Counted from the stretch's first letter, positions 1 through 8,354 are shown. The stretch is DNA of 15,665 nt from DASYSA01 sp036003885 (GCA_036003885.1 DASYSA010000616.1:1-15665), one strand, 5' to 3'. Notes: generated by a model from the letters alone, not told the origin. Numbers and translations: made by a program.

Positions 1-1
1 T

Positions 2-337
2 CTGACCGGCGCGGCTCTCTCGATGGTGTTCTACAACTGCGTCCTGCTCGCCTACATGGTGCCGCGCATCAGCCGCGAGTGCCTGGAGATCGCTCCACTC
101 AGCTGGTACTTGCATATGGCCCGGGCACTGGCCGCCGCCGCGGTCATCTATGGCGCAGCCTGGCTCGCCATCGTCATTCCCGGTGGCTACTCGCTGATCG
201 CCTGCGTGATCGGCTTCGCCGTGGCCACGATCGGTTTTGCCGGCGCCGCGCTCCTTCTGATCGGTCCCGACCTCAAGGGGACGCTGCGCAGCCTTCCGTC
301 GGCGATGCGGCCGGTGAGGCCTACACCTTCACGCTGA
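2..337 (+). CDS. Wzx/MVF-type polysaccharide flippase, C-terminal end (5' truncated by window edge)
   Basis: The frame is open from base 2 to a TGA at 335-337, and no start is visible because the gene begins outside the window. The roughly 111 visible residues hold at least two strong hydrophobic segments, one rich in Ala/Ile (ARALAAAAVIYGAAWLAIVI) and one running from SLIACVIGFAVATIG to AALLLIG. They are followed by a short polar tail rich in Arg and Pro. A helix pair with a basic cytoplasmic tail fits the C-terminus of oligosaccharide flippases that move undecaprenyl-linked glycans across the inner membrane. The call rests on this topology and on the glycan-locus context; no diagnostic motif is visible, and another polytopic membrane protein is possible. 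Its last 17 bases overlap the 3' end of the opposing methyltransferase gene. Confidence 0.55.
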   Translation: MTGAALSMVFYNCVLLAYMVPRISRECLEIAPLSWYLHMARALAAAAVIYGAAWLAIVIPGGYSLIACVIGFAVATIGFAGAALLLIGPDLKGTLRSLPSAMRPVRPTPSR

Positions 338-1106
338 GCGCCTGACCCGTCGGGAGGGCGATCAGCCCGTCTTTCCTGCCCGTGAAGAAGCGGTCGATCA
401 CCTTTCGCTGCTCCTCGAACTCCGCCCAACCGTAGTCGTCGAACACGATTATCCCCCCAGTCACAAGGCGCGAGTGCGAATACTCCAGAGCGACCTCGGA
501 GGGCGCGGCGGCGTTGAGGTCGAGGTGGACGAAGGCAAGGGGGCCCGTCTCGGTGGTCTTGAGGGTGTCGAAGACGTCGCCCTCGACGATTTTGATCTGC
601 TCTCGCCACGGGGCAAGGCGCTCCTCGACCTCGGCCACCGAGGTGTTGGACAGCCTGCCGCCCAGGCCGACTGTCTTCTCGGTCGCGTCGAGGTTGGAGT
701 GCGGGATGCCGCTGAAGGTGTCGAACAGGAAGTAGGAGCGGCCAGGGCGCGGCTGGCATTCCGACAGGACCATGAAACTGCAGCCCCCCCGAAAGACGCC
801 AAATTCCGCGAAGGAGCCATCGAGGGCCGCGCAGTGGATGGCGCTCCGCGTCATGATCCACAACCGCCAGCGGATGTCCGGACTGGTCGGCCATGTATCG
901 ACGACCTTCGCGAACCGGCTGTTGAAACCGGCGTCGTCCATGAAGGGCGAGTGGTGGATCGTGGCGTAGCCGTCGGCCTGAAAGGGGTATCGCGGCTGGA
1001 TCATGTCGCGCACAAATCGCGCCGGCGGCCGCAGCGGCGCAGGCAGCTGCGAGATGCGCGGCAGTCTGATGGGCACGGCGCTCAAGTGTACAAATCGCTT
1101 GAACAT
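321..1106 (-). CDS. TylF/MycF-like SAM-dependent O-methyltransferase
   Basis: The 261-residue product has the usual length for the TylF/MycF/NovP family (macrocin-O-methyltransferase type), which methylates sugar hydroxyls with SAM and a divalent metal. Visible landmarks are the SAM-binding EFGVFRGG at residues 101-108, FDTFSGIP at 128-135, HLDLN at 194-198 and FDDYGW at 222-227; the paired Asp residues of the last motif suit metal binding. The ATG at 1106-1104 is preceded by a weak GCAGG. The gene converges on the flippase to its left, with a 17-bp tail overlap, and is divergent from the arylsulfotransferase gene. In this setting it probably methylates a sugar in the glycan or its precursor. 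The acceptor cannot be read from sequence. It is GC-rich like the left edge of the window and unlike the genes to its right. Confidence 0.85.
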   Translation of the reverse strand: MFKRFVHLSAVPIRLPRISQLPAPLRPPARFVRDMIQPRYPFQADGYATIHHSPFMDDAGFNSRFAKVVDTWPTSPDIRWRLWIMTRSAIHCAALDGSFAEFGVFRGGCSFMVLSECQPRPGRSYFLFDTFSGIPHSNLDATEKTVGLGGRLSNTSVAEVEERLAPWREQIKIVEGDVFDTLKTTETGPLAFVHLDLNAAAPSEVALEYSHSRLVTGGIIVFDDYGWAEFEEQRKVIDRFFTGRKDGLIALPTGQALSVKV

Positions 1107-1172
1107 AGCCTGCGACGCCCTTGCAGCCGTCTTCCCCCTCGCCCTATCGGTGGGCCAAATGATCTAGTGGTG

Positions 1173-1224
1173 AGCTACACCCGTAGCTAATAGAATGCCG
1201 ATCAACCCTTAACCCGCCGTTAAG
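1173..1224 (+). promoter_or_regulatory. Two perfect inverted repeats and a candidate -10 box upstream of the arylsulfotransferase gene
   Basis: In the 136-bp divergent gap, AGCTAC-ACCC-GTAGCT (1173-1188) is a perfect 6-bp inverted repeat, and CTTAAC-CCGCC-GTTAAG (1208-1224) is a second one. Between them is TAGAAT (1191-1196), one mismatch from the -10 consensus, but no good -35 lies at the normal distance. The second hairpin ends a few bases before the GGGAGGGAG ribosome binding site. If TAGAAT is the -10, the first repeat lies in the promoter spacer (operator-like) and the second lies in the mRNA leader. The repeats are seen directly; the regulatory role is inferred. Confidence 0.4.
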
Positions 1225-1242
1225 TTCAGGGAGGGAGCAGCC

Positions 1243-2829
1243 TTGGACCTGTACCTCGGGCCCGTCCACGTCGCTGCGTCGAGACTCAGAACATCAATCT
1301 CGACGGCCCGTTTGGCTGTTGGAATAGTCGCTTTGCTAGCAGCCGGTTTCTCCGTCGGGGCCAGTGTCGTAGCGGTCGAGGCGAAGGCGCCAGCTGCGAA
1401 CAACCCGACGGTTAGGGTCGAAGGCCCCCTTGCCAGCATCTCCAGCACCCCACTTGTACTGACCCCGGCATTCGATCCATGGATCAGTGACTTCGTTCTG
1501 CGCTGCCAGGCAGGCATCAACATCGTCCAGTTCACCCTATCAGCTAGTAGTGATCGACGCCTAAACGTCGCTGGCAACAACGCTCACACCATTACACTTC
1601 AGGTGTCGCTGCTGGAGAATCAAGCGTTGATTCTCGACTCACACGGCTCGAACGTGCCCGGCGGTGCCCATTACTGGATCCGCTGCTTGCCGCATGACTT
1701 TCCGCAACTCACCGTCAACCGACCGGGCAATCCGCCGGCAGGATGGTATCTCACGGGGAATCTGAACACGGCTTTTGGCGCGGGCACATATGCAATGGTG
1801 CTGGATAAGTACGGTATTCCGGTCTGGTATCGCAAAACAGCGAAGCCTGGCGCGCTTGATGTAACGCCGCTTTCTGGCGACCGAATCGCCTGGATGGCCT
1901 TCTCGGCCGCATTTGGAAGTGACCCAATCGGAGCGTTTGAAGTGTTCGATCTCGACACTCATGCGACACAATGGCTTGCAGCGCCGATACCGCCAACGGA
2001 TCCGCACGAACTTGTGGAACTGGCCAATGGAAACCTGTTGCTCCTTTCAAGTCCGCTCCGGCGCAATATCGATATGTCTGTGTTCGGGAATGGAATCCAG
2101 ACGATTGTCGATTGCGTCATCCAGGAGGTCAATCCTGCCGGAGCGCTCATCTGGCAATGGCGTGCCTCTGATCACATATCAGTATCCGAAGCAACACGCA
2201 CGCCCGTTGCAGTCGTTCGCGGCGAACTCGTTTACGACCTGTTGCACTGTAACTCCATTGACAGCGATCCGATCTCCGGCAACCTTCTGCTCTCAGCTCG
2301 TCACACGGATGCCGTATACCTCATAGACCGGACAACAGGCGAGGTCGAGTGGAAAATCGGCGGACGCGGGGTTAACCCAGACGGCGCTGTGAGTTTACAG
2401 GTCGTTGGCGATCCGGAGGGCACGTTTCATGCTCAGCATGACGCGCGGTTTCAACCTGGTCGGGGCATATCTCTCTATGACGATCAGTCGTGGGACTCAG
2501 GGCTGGCGGCTCGCGGCGTGGAGTATCGCATCGATCCCATCGCTAGAACTGCAACTCTCGTGTGGGCATACGAATCGCCCGACGGTCGCAACAGTGCGGC
2601 TACCGGCAGTTTTCGGCGGCTGGACGGCGGCGCGGACAACATTATCGGATGGGGCTTGAAACCGAACGCGCTCTTTACAGAAGTGGACGCTTTCGGAAAC
2701 GTAATGCTCGACGTGCGTTTCTCGGGAAGCCAAGCTGCGTATCGAGTCGTGAAGGTCCCAACCGCCAGCTTCAACCACGATCTGCTTCGGAACTCTGCTG
2801 GCCTCCTCCCTACAATTCCACTTGTCTGA
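1243..2829 (+). CDS. Arylsulfotransferase family protein (Arylsulfotran_2-like), membrane-anchored or secreted
   Basis: The 528-residue product matches the bacterial/fungal ASST-like family. The core DLLHCNSIDSDPISGNLL with a following SARHTD and the FHAQHDARF block are typical of this beta-propeller family, as is the LIDRTTGEVEWKIGG repeat blade. Candidate catalytic or substrate-contact histidines are H335, H354, H396 and H399. A hydrophobic segment at about residues 24-44 is a signal anchor or signal peptide, so the protein acts outside the cytoplasm. The start is a TTG chosen because GGGAGGGAG lies at 1228-1236, about 6 nt before it. Characterised ASSTs move sulfate from a phenolic ester to an acceptor without PAPS; this subfamily is poorly characterised, so sulfation of a glycan is inference from context. 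GC is lower than in the left-hand genes. Confidence 0.8.
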   Translation: MDLYLGPVHVAASRLRTSISTARLAVGIVALLAAGFSVGASVVAVEAKAPAANNPTVRVEGPLASISSTPLVLTPAFDPWISDFVLRCQAGINIVQFTLSASSDRRLNVAGNNAHTITLQVSLLENQALILDSHGSNVPGGAHYWIRCLPHDFPQLTVNRPGNPPAGWYLTGNLNTAFGAGTYAMVLDKYGIPVWYRKTAKPGALDVTPLSGDRIAWMAFSAAFGSDPIGAFEVFDLDTHATQWLAAPIPPTDPHELVELANGNLLLLSSPLRRNIDMSVFGNGIQTIVDCVIQEVNPAGALIWQWRASDHISVSEATRTPVAVVRGELVYDLLHCNSIDSDPISGNLLLSARHTDAVYLIDRTTGEVEWKIGGRGVNPDGAVSLQVVGDPEGTFHAQHDARFQPGRGISLYDDQSWDSGLAARGVEYRIDPIARTATLVWAYESPDGRNSAATGSFRRLDGGADNIIGWGLKPNALFTEVDAFGNVMLDVRFSGSQAAYRVVKVPTASFNHDLLRNSAGLLPTIPLV

Positions 2830-3014
2830 AGCATGTGATGCCTATCGCGAATTACTCGGTCCAGCATGTACTACTGCAATGCGGTAGGCGCCAGAGTCCG
2901 GCTGACCGAGGCTTCAACCTGCCGTCGATAACTGTCGATTGGGTAAGCCAATGCGTTCAAGGTTACCGTGGGGCATCAACGACTTCGTGGCGTCCCCAAT
3001 CACAGAGATAGACT
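2830..3014 (+). other. 185-bp gap between arylsulfotransferase and FkbM genes
   Basis: No gene is visible. It holds a tandem GTCGAT (2924-2929 and 2934-2939, one helical turn apart) followed by a small inverted repeat, TTGG-GTAAG-CCAA (2939-2951). No convincing -35/-10 pair or intrinsic terminator is seen. These could be regulator sites for the FkbM gene but are too short to be sure. Confidence 0.25.
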
Positions 3015-3863
3015 ATGACCTCTGGCCTTAATCTAGGGCCGCCGAACGCACCACCGTCCGTTGGCGAGGCTGCGTCGCGCCTGAGGCGGACGGTTTCCAA
3101 CTGGTACAGCGCGGGTGTCCTTGCAGCCTTCGTCCTGCCGTCACGGATACCGCCACGGCGCGGAGTGCATGGCACATGGCTGGGTCGGATCCCTATCACG
3201 TTTCGAATTGCAGATGGCTCGATAATCCGATGTCGCGTTCGAGATGCCGGCGATGTGCTCTCGGTATTCGTAGACGGCGACTACCGCCGAATGCAAATCC
3301 CATGGGCTGAACTTAGGACCGTCGTTGATGTCGGCTCGACGGTCGGCTCGTTCGCTGTGTGGGCAGCCCGACGCTGCCCAGGAGCGCGAGTCATCGCAGT
3401 CGAGCCGAATCCTCAGGTCTATCCATTCCTGCTCGACAACATCGCGCGCAATGGCTTGTCAGAACGCGTTGTCGCTATCGAGGTAGCACTTGGAAAGTCG
3501 AATGGAAGCGCGGCAATTGAGGATGACGATGCCATCTCAACACTTGTTCGGGTAGTGCCCGAAACTGTGGGGCGGGGCGCAGTGGTCACGATGCTGACCA
3601 TAGACGAGTTGTTTCGGTCCAATCGCTTGGACCATTGCGACTTGCTGAAGTTAGACTGCGAGGGAGGCGAATACGACATACTCCTCAATGCTTCGCCAGA
3701 CGTACTTCGGTCTCTGGACACGGTCGTCTGCGAATACCATCCAGTGCCGAACCATGAACCGAGCGAGCTAATTACCCTCTTTCAGAACAACGGATTTGAA
3801 GTCGAGGCGGACGGGACCCCCCTTGGCTTCATCATGGCAACGCGGCCCCATTCCACGCCGTGA
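3015..3863 (+). CDS. FkbM family SAM-dependent methyltransferase
   Basis: The 282-residue protein has the FkbM-type class I methyltransferase fold. Motif I is VVDVGSTVGSF (about residues 103-113), the ribose-binding acid is in AVEPNP (128-133), and the family-typical acidic block is LKLDCEGGEY (211-220). FkbM proteins methylate hydroxyl groups, often on sugars of glycans or natural products. Motif I is atypical: most relatives have D-x-GAN-x-G, whereas this has GST in place of GAN. The ATG has only a weak purine-rich site (CAGAGA) upstream. The gene follows the arylsulfotransferase on the same strand after 185 bp and converges on the GT4 gene with a 32-bp overlap of the coding tails. The likely role is glycan O-methylation; the acceptor is unknown. 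Confidence 0.85.
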   Translation: MTSGLNLGPPNAPPSVGEAASRLRRTVSNWYSAGVLAAFVLPSRIPPRRGVHGTWLGRIPITFRIADGSIIRCRVRDAGDVLSVFVDGDYRRMQIPWAELRTVVDVGSTVGSFAVWAARRCPGARVIAVEPNPQVYPFLLDNIARNGLSERVVAIEVALGKSNGSAAIEDDDAISTLVRVVPETVGRGAVVTMLTIDELFRSNRLDHCDLLKLDCEGGEYDILLNASPDVLRSLDTVVCEYHPVPNHEPSELITLFQNNGFEVEADGTPLGFIMATRPHSTP

Positions 3864-5037
3864 GAGATTCCACGACGCCCTTCCAGGCAGTCATGAGTGC
3901 ACGAGGCCCGTGGTGGAACGACATCCAATCGGCTAGGGCCTGGGCCTTGTCTGGGGGCCATTCGGTGCTCACCGCGGCTATGAGTGTCTCGGCGAACAAC
4001 GGGAGTTCCGCGACCCACAGGCCATTCGGCGGGACGGCAATTCCGCGTGCCGCCTCGGGGGTACACACCGTCCGCTTGCCGCGCATCAATGATGTCAACA
4101 CCTTCGTACTGACACCGCCAGTCTCTCTCATCGGCGCGCAGCAAACACTGACGTCCTTTAGAGGTTCGCTGGGATCTGCGAAGGTTCCGACAAAGTCCAC
4201 CGACGACGAGCGTTCTTGCTGGTATCCGGTCGCATCGCCTATAACCCGGCAGCGCATGGCTTTCAATCCAGGGTGCATCAACACCACTGATGTCATAAAC
4301 TCAACAGCCTCCCGATTCGGACCGACCGTTCCATTGCCAAGAAATCCGACCAAGTTCGGATCCTCTGGGTGCTGCCCGATCGAGTGGCTTTCCGGAACTA
4401 TGTGGGGCACAACGCGTGCCTCCCCATTAGAAGAAAGACCCTCTATCTCCTTCGCATTTCCCGCGGTTGAGACGTCCGCAACCGACGTGCAGATGTGCTC
4501 AAGAATCCGCCAGACGCGCCGCCGGAACCGACATTGCCAGCCGCAGATGTCGCCCGGACGGTCGCGATGTAGACGGCTCATGAGAGTGATTAAATCGAAC
4601 ACAAACGCCGGTTTGTGGCGCCGGCGAAAGGCCTTCAGCATGAAGGCCAACGCGAGGAGGCCACCCTCCACCACAACTACATCACCCTTCCGAATTCGCC
4701 GCCCATATCGAATTAGTCCAATTGTCAGAGCGACTTGCCCTCGCAGGTCGGCAATTAGATCGAGCGGACCCAGGAGTCGATTACGCGGAACGATTGCGGG
4801 GAATGCCGGATACGCAGTTACATGCGCCGCGGGCGTCACTATGCGATTGCGCGTCGCTATCTCAAGTACAGACACTTCGAAGCCCAATGAAGCAAGAGCA
4901 TTGGCGTTGGTCTCGGCCCGGATCAGATACCCGTCAGAGCTGGACCCAATGGGGCCAAAGGAAATCAACCAAACCGTCCTTGACCGATCCGGCTCCGCGC
5001 CAGCCACACGCGGCATACCTGGTCGCTCGGCAATCAA
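3832..5037 (-). CDS. Family 4-like glycosyltransferase (GT-B fold)
   Basis: The product has up to 401 residues. The N-terminal Rossmann half begins with VWLISFGP and a GYLIRAETNANALASLGFEV stretch typical of GT4 acceptor domains. The C-terminal half has GFLGNGTVGPN (231-241), VDFVGTF (280-286) and a donor-binding region ETGGVSTKVLTSLMRGKRTV (305-324), followed by a CTPEAARGI segment. The classic E-x7-E is imperfect: after E305 the expected second Glu is replaced, which is common in divergent GT4 members. The start is uncertain: the outer TTG (5037) has AAGAG about 8 nt upstream, while an ATG at 5016 would give 394 residues and lacks a better site. It is divergent from the GT-C-like gene and converges on the FkbM gene (3832-3863 overlap). 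It probably adds a sugar to the lipid-linked glycan in the cytoplasm. Confidence 0.8.
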   Translation of the reverse strand: MIAERPGMPRVAGAEPDRSRTVWLISFGPIGSSSDGYLIRAETNANALASLGFEVSVLEIATRNRIVTPAAHVTAYPAFPAIVPRNRLLGPLDLIADLRGQVALTIGLIRYGRRIRKGDVVVVEGGLLALAFMLKAFRRRHKPAFVFDLITLMSRLHRDRPGDICGWQCRFRRRVWRILEHICTSVADVSTAGNAKEIEGLSSNGEARVVPHIVPESHSIGQHPEDPNLVGFLGNGTVGPNREAVEFMTSVVLMHPGLKAMRCRVIGDATGYQQERSSSVDFVGTFADPSEPLKDVSVCCAPMRETGGVSTKVLTSLMRGKRTVCTPEAARGIAVPPNGLWVAELPLFAETLIAAVSTEWPPDKAQALADWMSFHHGPRALMTAWKGVVESLTAWNGAALP

Positions 5038-5062
5038 CCGGGACGCTCTTAACCCGCACGAG

Positions 5063-5074
5063 TCGCGTACGCGA
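5063..5074. promoter_or_regulatory. Perfect 12-bp palindrome in a divergent intergenic region
   Basis: TCGCGTACGCGA is an exact palindrome near one end of the 107-bp gap between the divergent GT4 (-) and GT-C-like (+) genes. Its position suits an operator acting on one or both promoters. A CTTAACCCGC string just left of it (5048-5057) is identical to 1208-1217 in the arylsulfotransferase leader. Function is inferred. Confidence 0.35.
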
Positions 5075-5144
5075 TCATCGACAGATGCGTTTGGATGGTC
5101 GTCGGCAAATGTGCGGCCCGTGGCCCGCCACCGGCAGTGAGTAG

Positions 5145-8100
5145 ATGAATCCGTCGATTATGCGTCGGGCCGAACTATCAGTCAACACCAAGCGCCAGCC
5201 CATGTGGCTCGGGACCCTGCGAGCCAGCGCGGCTACAGCGGCCCGTACGAGGCGCGCCCTTGTTGCGATGGCATTAATCACGATCGCGACCTTGGCGATG
5301 GTTGGGGATCCATCCGCATGGAATGGGCTCTGGAACCTGGCGTTGATTGCCCTGATGGCGGCTGTCGGGATTGCCGTTTGGGAGGCGGTCGGAACCTCGA
5401 AGACAGACCTGGTAACCCGGACCAGGGCGGATAGAGCGTCTGCATCTTGGACCTGGGCATTCCTCGTCGTCGTAATTGTGTCCGGCGTGGCAGCGAGAAG
5501 TTGGTTTCACGAAGGCACCGTCATCGGAACCGGCGACGTCACACCGCCCGTTGGCACCGCGTGGATCACGAGGATCTTTTGGACGTGGACGTGGTCTGGC
5601 TCTGATGTAGGTGGCCCCTCAACATTGGTGTATCAACTGCCGTGGGCCGCGGTTCTCATGTTCGCTAAGATGCTGGGTGGCTCCGCGGGCACGGCGCAGC
5701 AGCTCTGGTACACGCTCCTATATGTTGGCGCCGCGTGTGCGAGTCTGACTCTGCTCTACACCCTAGAGTTGAGGCCGTTCCCCGCTGTCGTTGGCTCTCT
5801 TGCATATTTCCTGAGCCCGTATGCCGTCGCCAATGTGGTGCCGAACCCAGTCTACCTTGCCACCCTTGCAATGCTTCCGGTTGTGCCGGCGATCATCTTC
5901 GCATGTGCTCGCGGCCTTCTGCCAGTTCGTTGGGCAGTGGCATTAATGGCGGCCACGAGCCCGATGCTCGGTTACCTGTACCAAAATCCACCGCTTCTCG
6001 CAACCGTGCTCGCCATGATGGCTTTCGCACCCATTGTCGCGGGCACTATATGGGGTTGGCCTGCAGGGCGGCAAGGAGCGTTATGTACGGCGGTTGCACT
6101 GCCCCTTACTCTCGCCGTATCGATGTACTGGATAGTGCCTTCCATCCTGGTTTTGCCGAATGTAGCTACTGGGCTAGCCAACGTTGCCACGTGGAGCTGG
6201 ACCGAGGGCCGGGCCACTGTCGGCAACGCCATATGGCTGAACACGTTCTGGGGCTGGAGATTTCCGGAATATGTTCCCTTTGCGGCCGCGTACGAGACGT
6301 GGCCACTTACATTGCTTCGATTCGCTCCAGCAATGTTGGCTTTCGGGGCGCTTGGTGTCTGGCCTCGGTCAAAACGTATTCATCCCACCGGACTCGATCT
6401 CCAGCGATTTCGTCTCGCAGTTATCACCGCGGGTATTTCCTGTGTCTTGATATTCCTCAGCACGGGAACTAACCCACCAGGAAATCTATTGTTTGACTTC
6501 CTTTACAGCCTGCCGTTTGGTTGGCTGATCAGAGAACCTGGAAGGTTCCTGATCGTGGTCGCCCTCATGTATGCCGTCCTGATCGCGTTGACCATCGAGT
6601 GGCTAATCGGGGCGCTGCATCAACCTCGCATCGCTCGAATTAAGTCACGAGCATGGACAGGCGTTGTGAGCCTCGGCGGGTGTGTGCTCGTCATAGTCCC
6701 GGGCCTGCCACTCCTTACCGGCGTGGTCGTCCCAGACGCGAGACCCGTTCTGCCGCCAGCGCACGTTGCGGTGCCCGAGTACTGGATCGACATGGCAGCG
6801 GTCGTCGATAACCTCCAGGTTCCTGGCGCCCTCCTTGTCATGCCACCAGATGATTTCTACCAGATGCCGTATACATGGGGTTATTACGGCGATGACGTCT
6901 TCATTACAGAACTTATCACCCGCCCCGTCCTTGTGCCGAGCGCTCAGTCCTATCTTCAGTCCGCGCCGCAGCTCATGAGGGCGGTTTCGATGACAGCAAC
7001 AAGTATCCTGGATGGCGACTGGGTAACCACCGGTCGCCTAGTGCGGGCATTGAACACACCGCTGATCCTGGTCCGCGGTGATGTCGACACATCGCTTTCG
7101 GGCAGAACCTTTCGGCATCCAGATTCATTAAGCGACCAGATGCTGAGATTTCCCAACTTCTCTCTGGTGCACGTTTCGGGACCCCTGCAACTGTTCGAAC
7201 TACGCGGTGCAGATGCGCTGCAGTCCGAAACGACGACCGCCTATGCAACCGTAGACTCACAAATGCCGGACTTGCGAGTCCTAAAGGCATTGCCTATCGA
7301 TACCGTGCTGATTTCATCGCCGCCGCTTCCCGGAGTCCCTTCCGTCGTTCAGCTCCCACCGATCAGCGAGTGGCCGCGACAGCGTGACCGCGTCACTTGG
7401 GACGCTCGCCTGCCGTCCGATTGGAAGTTCGACCTCGTGCAGCTAGACAACCAATCAGGTTCTACCAAACCAGAGGGAACGGCGTCAGGCCCGGACGCAC
7501 GCTACGCATCCGTAAGTCGGACCACCGATGGCCACATTCGGATATCGATTCCCGTGCAAGACGACATGCCGAACGGTGATTTCCACACGACAGGTTGGGA
7601 TCAGGTTAGTAACTGCGCGAATTTCTCGCCGCAGGGGCCGCCCGCTGGATTGAGCGCGGCTGTTTTTGACCAAGATGGTCCGAGCGGTGGCCAGTTCATC
7701 CGCTTGACAGCGACGCGGGATAGCGCATGTGTGTCTCAATCGGTCACCTGGCACGGAGGCCCATTGCTGTTTCAGGCCGGGCTCCGCCACCTGTCTGGCG
7801 TGCAACCGCGATTGTGCCTGTGGGAGACCGGTCCTGAACATTGCGCCACACTCTTAAATGAACCGGCTGCGGGTGACACTTGGACAATGTACAGATCCAT
7901 TGTCACACCTGACCCCGGAACCAAGGCGATCACTCTCTTTCTCTACTCCGACGTATTTAGCCCAGGAACAACAACTGCGAATGACTTCGGAGATATTCAG
8001 GTGCTCGAACCGCCTGCCTTGCCGCAATATGACCTTGTAGGCGAGCCCTCATCGTTCTCGCCAGTGCGTGCTCTTCTGGTCCATGATCAGGGATACTCGA

Positions 8101-8354
8101 TGTTGTGGCACGGTCCCACTGGGACGAAACACGTCCTCGTGGATGGCCTATTTAACGGCTGGCTAGGGGCTACTTCGACTGACACCGCCGTTCATTACGT
8201 TGGGGACGATCCAATCCATTTGAGTCGGTCAACCTCGCTTATCGGCACGGTCATAACTTTGTGTGTTGCACTCTCTGCCGTCAAATGGCGCCGACCGATC
8301 CTGAGTCTACTGCGGTCGAGCGGAGAAGACCGACACCGTACCCGCCTCAGATGA
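5145..8354 (+). CDS. Large GT-C-like integral membrane glycosyltransferase with C-terminal carbohydrate-binding-like domain
   Basis: The 1069-residue protein has three parts. Residues about 38-530 hold roughly a dozen hydrophobic helices. An acidic residue in the first outside loop (D131 in GTGDVTPPVG) and a late LIREPGRFL motif (461-469) recall GT-C membrane transferases and related YfhO/arabinofuranosyltransferase-type proteins. Residues about 530-1028 are mostly soluble and should face outside. Within them, about 808-955 start with MPNGDFHTTGW and resemble the N-terminal signature of CBM4/9 (CenC-like) jelly-roll domains. A last helix lies at about 1030-1048, followed by a basic tail (KWRR, then RHRTRLR). 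This layout resembles mycobacterial AftD, but homology to it is not shown. Start: ATG with weak GTGAG; an ATG 15 bp downstream is possible. The next gene starts one base after the stop. It probably uses lipid-linked sugars on the outer face. Confidence 0.65.
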   Translation: MNPSIMRRAELSVNTKRQPMWLGTLRASAATAARTRRALVAMALITIATLAMVGDPSAWNGLWNLALIALMAAVGIAVWEAVGTSKTDLVTRTRADRASASWTWAFLVVVIVSGVAARSWFHEGTVIGTGDVTPPVGTAWITRIFWTWTWSGSDVGGPSTLVYQLPWAAVLMFAKMLGGSAGTAQQLWYTLLYVGAACASLTLLYTLELRPFPAVVGSLAYFLSPYAVANVVPNPVYLATLAMLPVVPAIIFACARGLLPVRWAVALMAATSPMLGYLYQNPPLLATVLAMMAFAPIVAGTIWGWPAGRQGALCTAVALPLTLAVSMYWIVPSILVLPNVATGLANVATWSWTEGRATVGNAIWLNTFWGWRFPEYVPFAAAYETWPLTLLRFAPAMLAFGALGVWPRSKRIHPTGLDLQRFRLAVITAGISCVLIFLSTGTNPPGNLLFDFLYSLPFGWLIREPGRFLIVVALMYAVLIALTIEWLIGALHQPRIARIKSRAWTGVVSLGGCVLVIVPGLPLLTGVVVPDARPVLPPAHVAVPEYWIDMAAVVDNLQVPGALLVMPPDDFYQMPYTWGYYGDDVFITELITRPVLVPSAQSYLQSAPQLMRAVSMTATSILDGDWVTTGRLVRALNTPLILVRGDVDTSLSGRTFRHPDSLSDQMLRFPNFSLVHVSGPLQLFELRGADALQSETTTAYATVDSQMPDLRVLKALPIDTVLISSPPLPGVPSVVQLPPISEWPRQRDRVTWDARLPSDWKFDLVQLDNQSGSTKPEGTASGPDARYASVSRTTDGHIRISIPVQDDMPNGDFHTTGWDQVSNCANFSPQGPPAGLSAAVFDQDGPSGGQFIRLTATRDSACVSQSVTWHGGPLLFQAGLRHLSGVQPRLCLWETGPEHCATLLNEPAAGDTWTMYRSIVTPDPGTKAITLFLYSDVFSPGTTTANDFGDIQVLEPPALPQYDLVGEPSSFSPVRALLVHDQGYSMLWHGPTGTKHVLVDGLFNGWLGATSTDTAVHYVGDDPIHLSRSTSLIGTVITLCVALSAVKWRRPILSLLRSSGEDRHRTRLR

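Noticed and set aside
187..894. 235-codon minus-strand ORF and a 238-codon plus-strand ORF (474-1190) in the first kilobase
   Set aside because: Both are other-frame shadows of the TylF-like methyltransferase in GC-rich DNA; their products are Arg/Gly/Pro-rich with no family features.
3860..5140. 426-codon plus-strand ORF
   Set aside because: It is antisense to the GT4 gene over most of its length; its product is low in family-like patterns, whereas the opposite strand has clear GT4 motifs.
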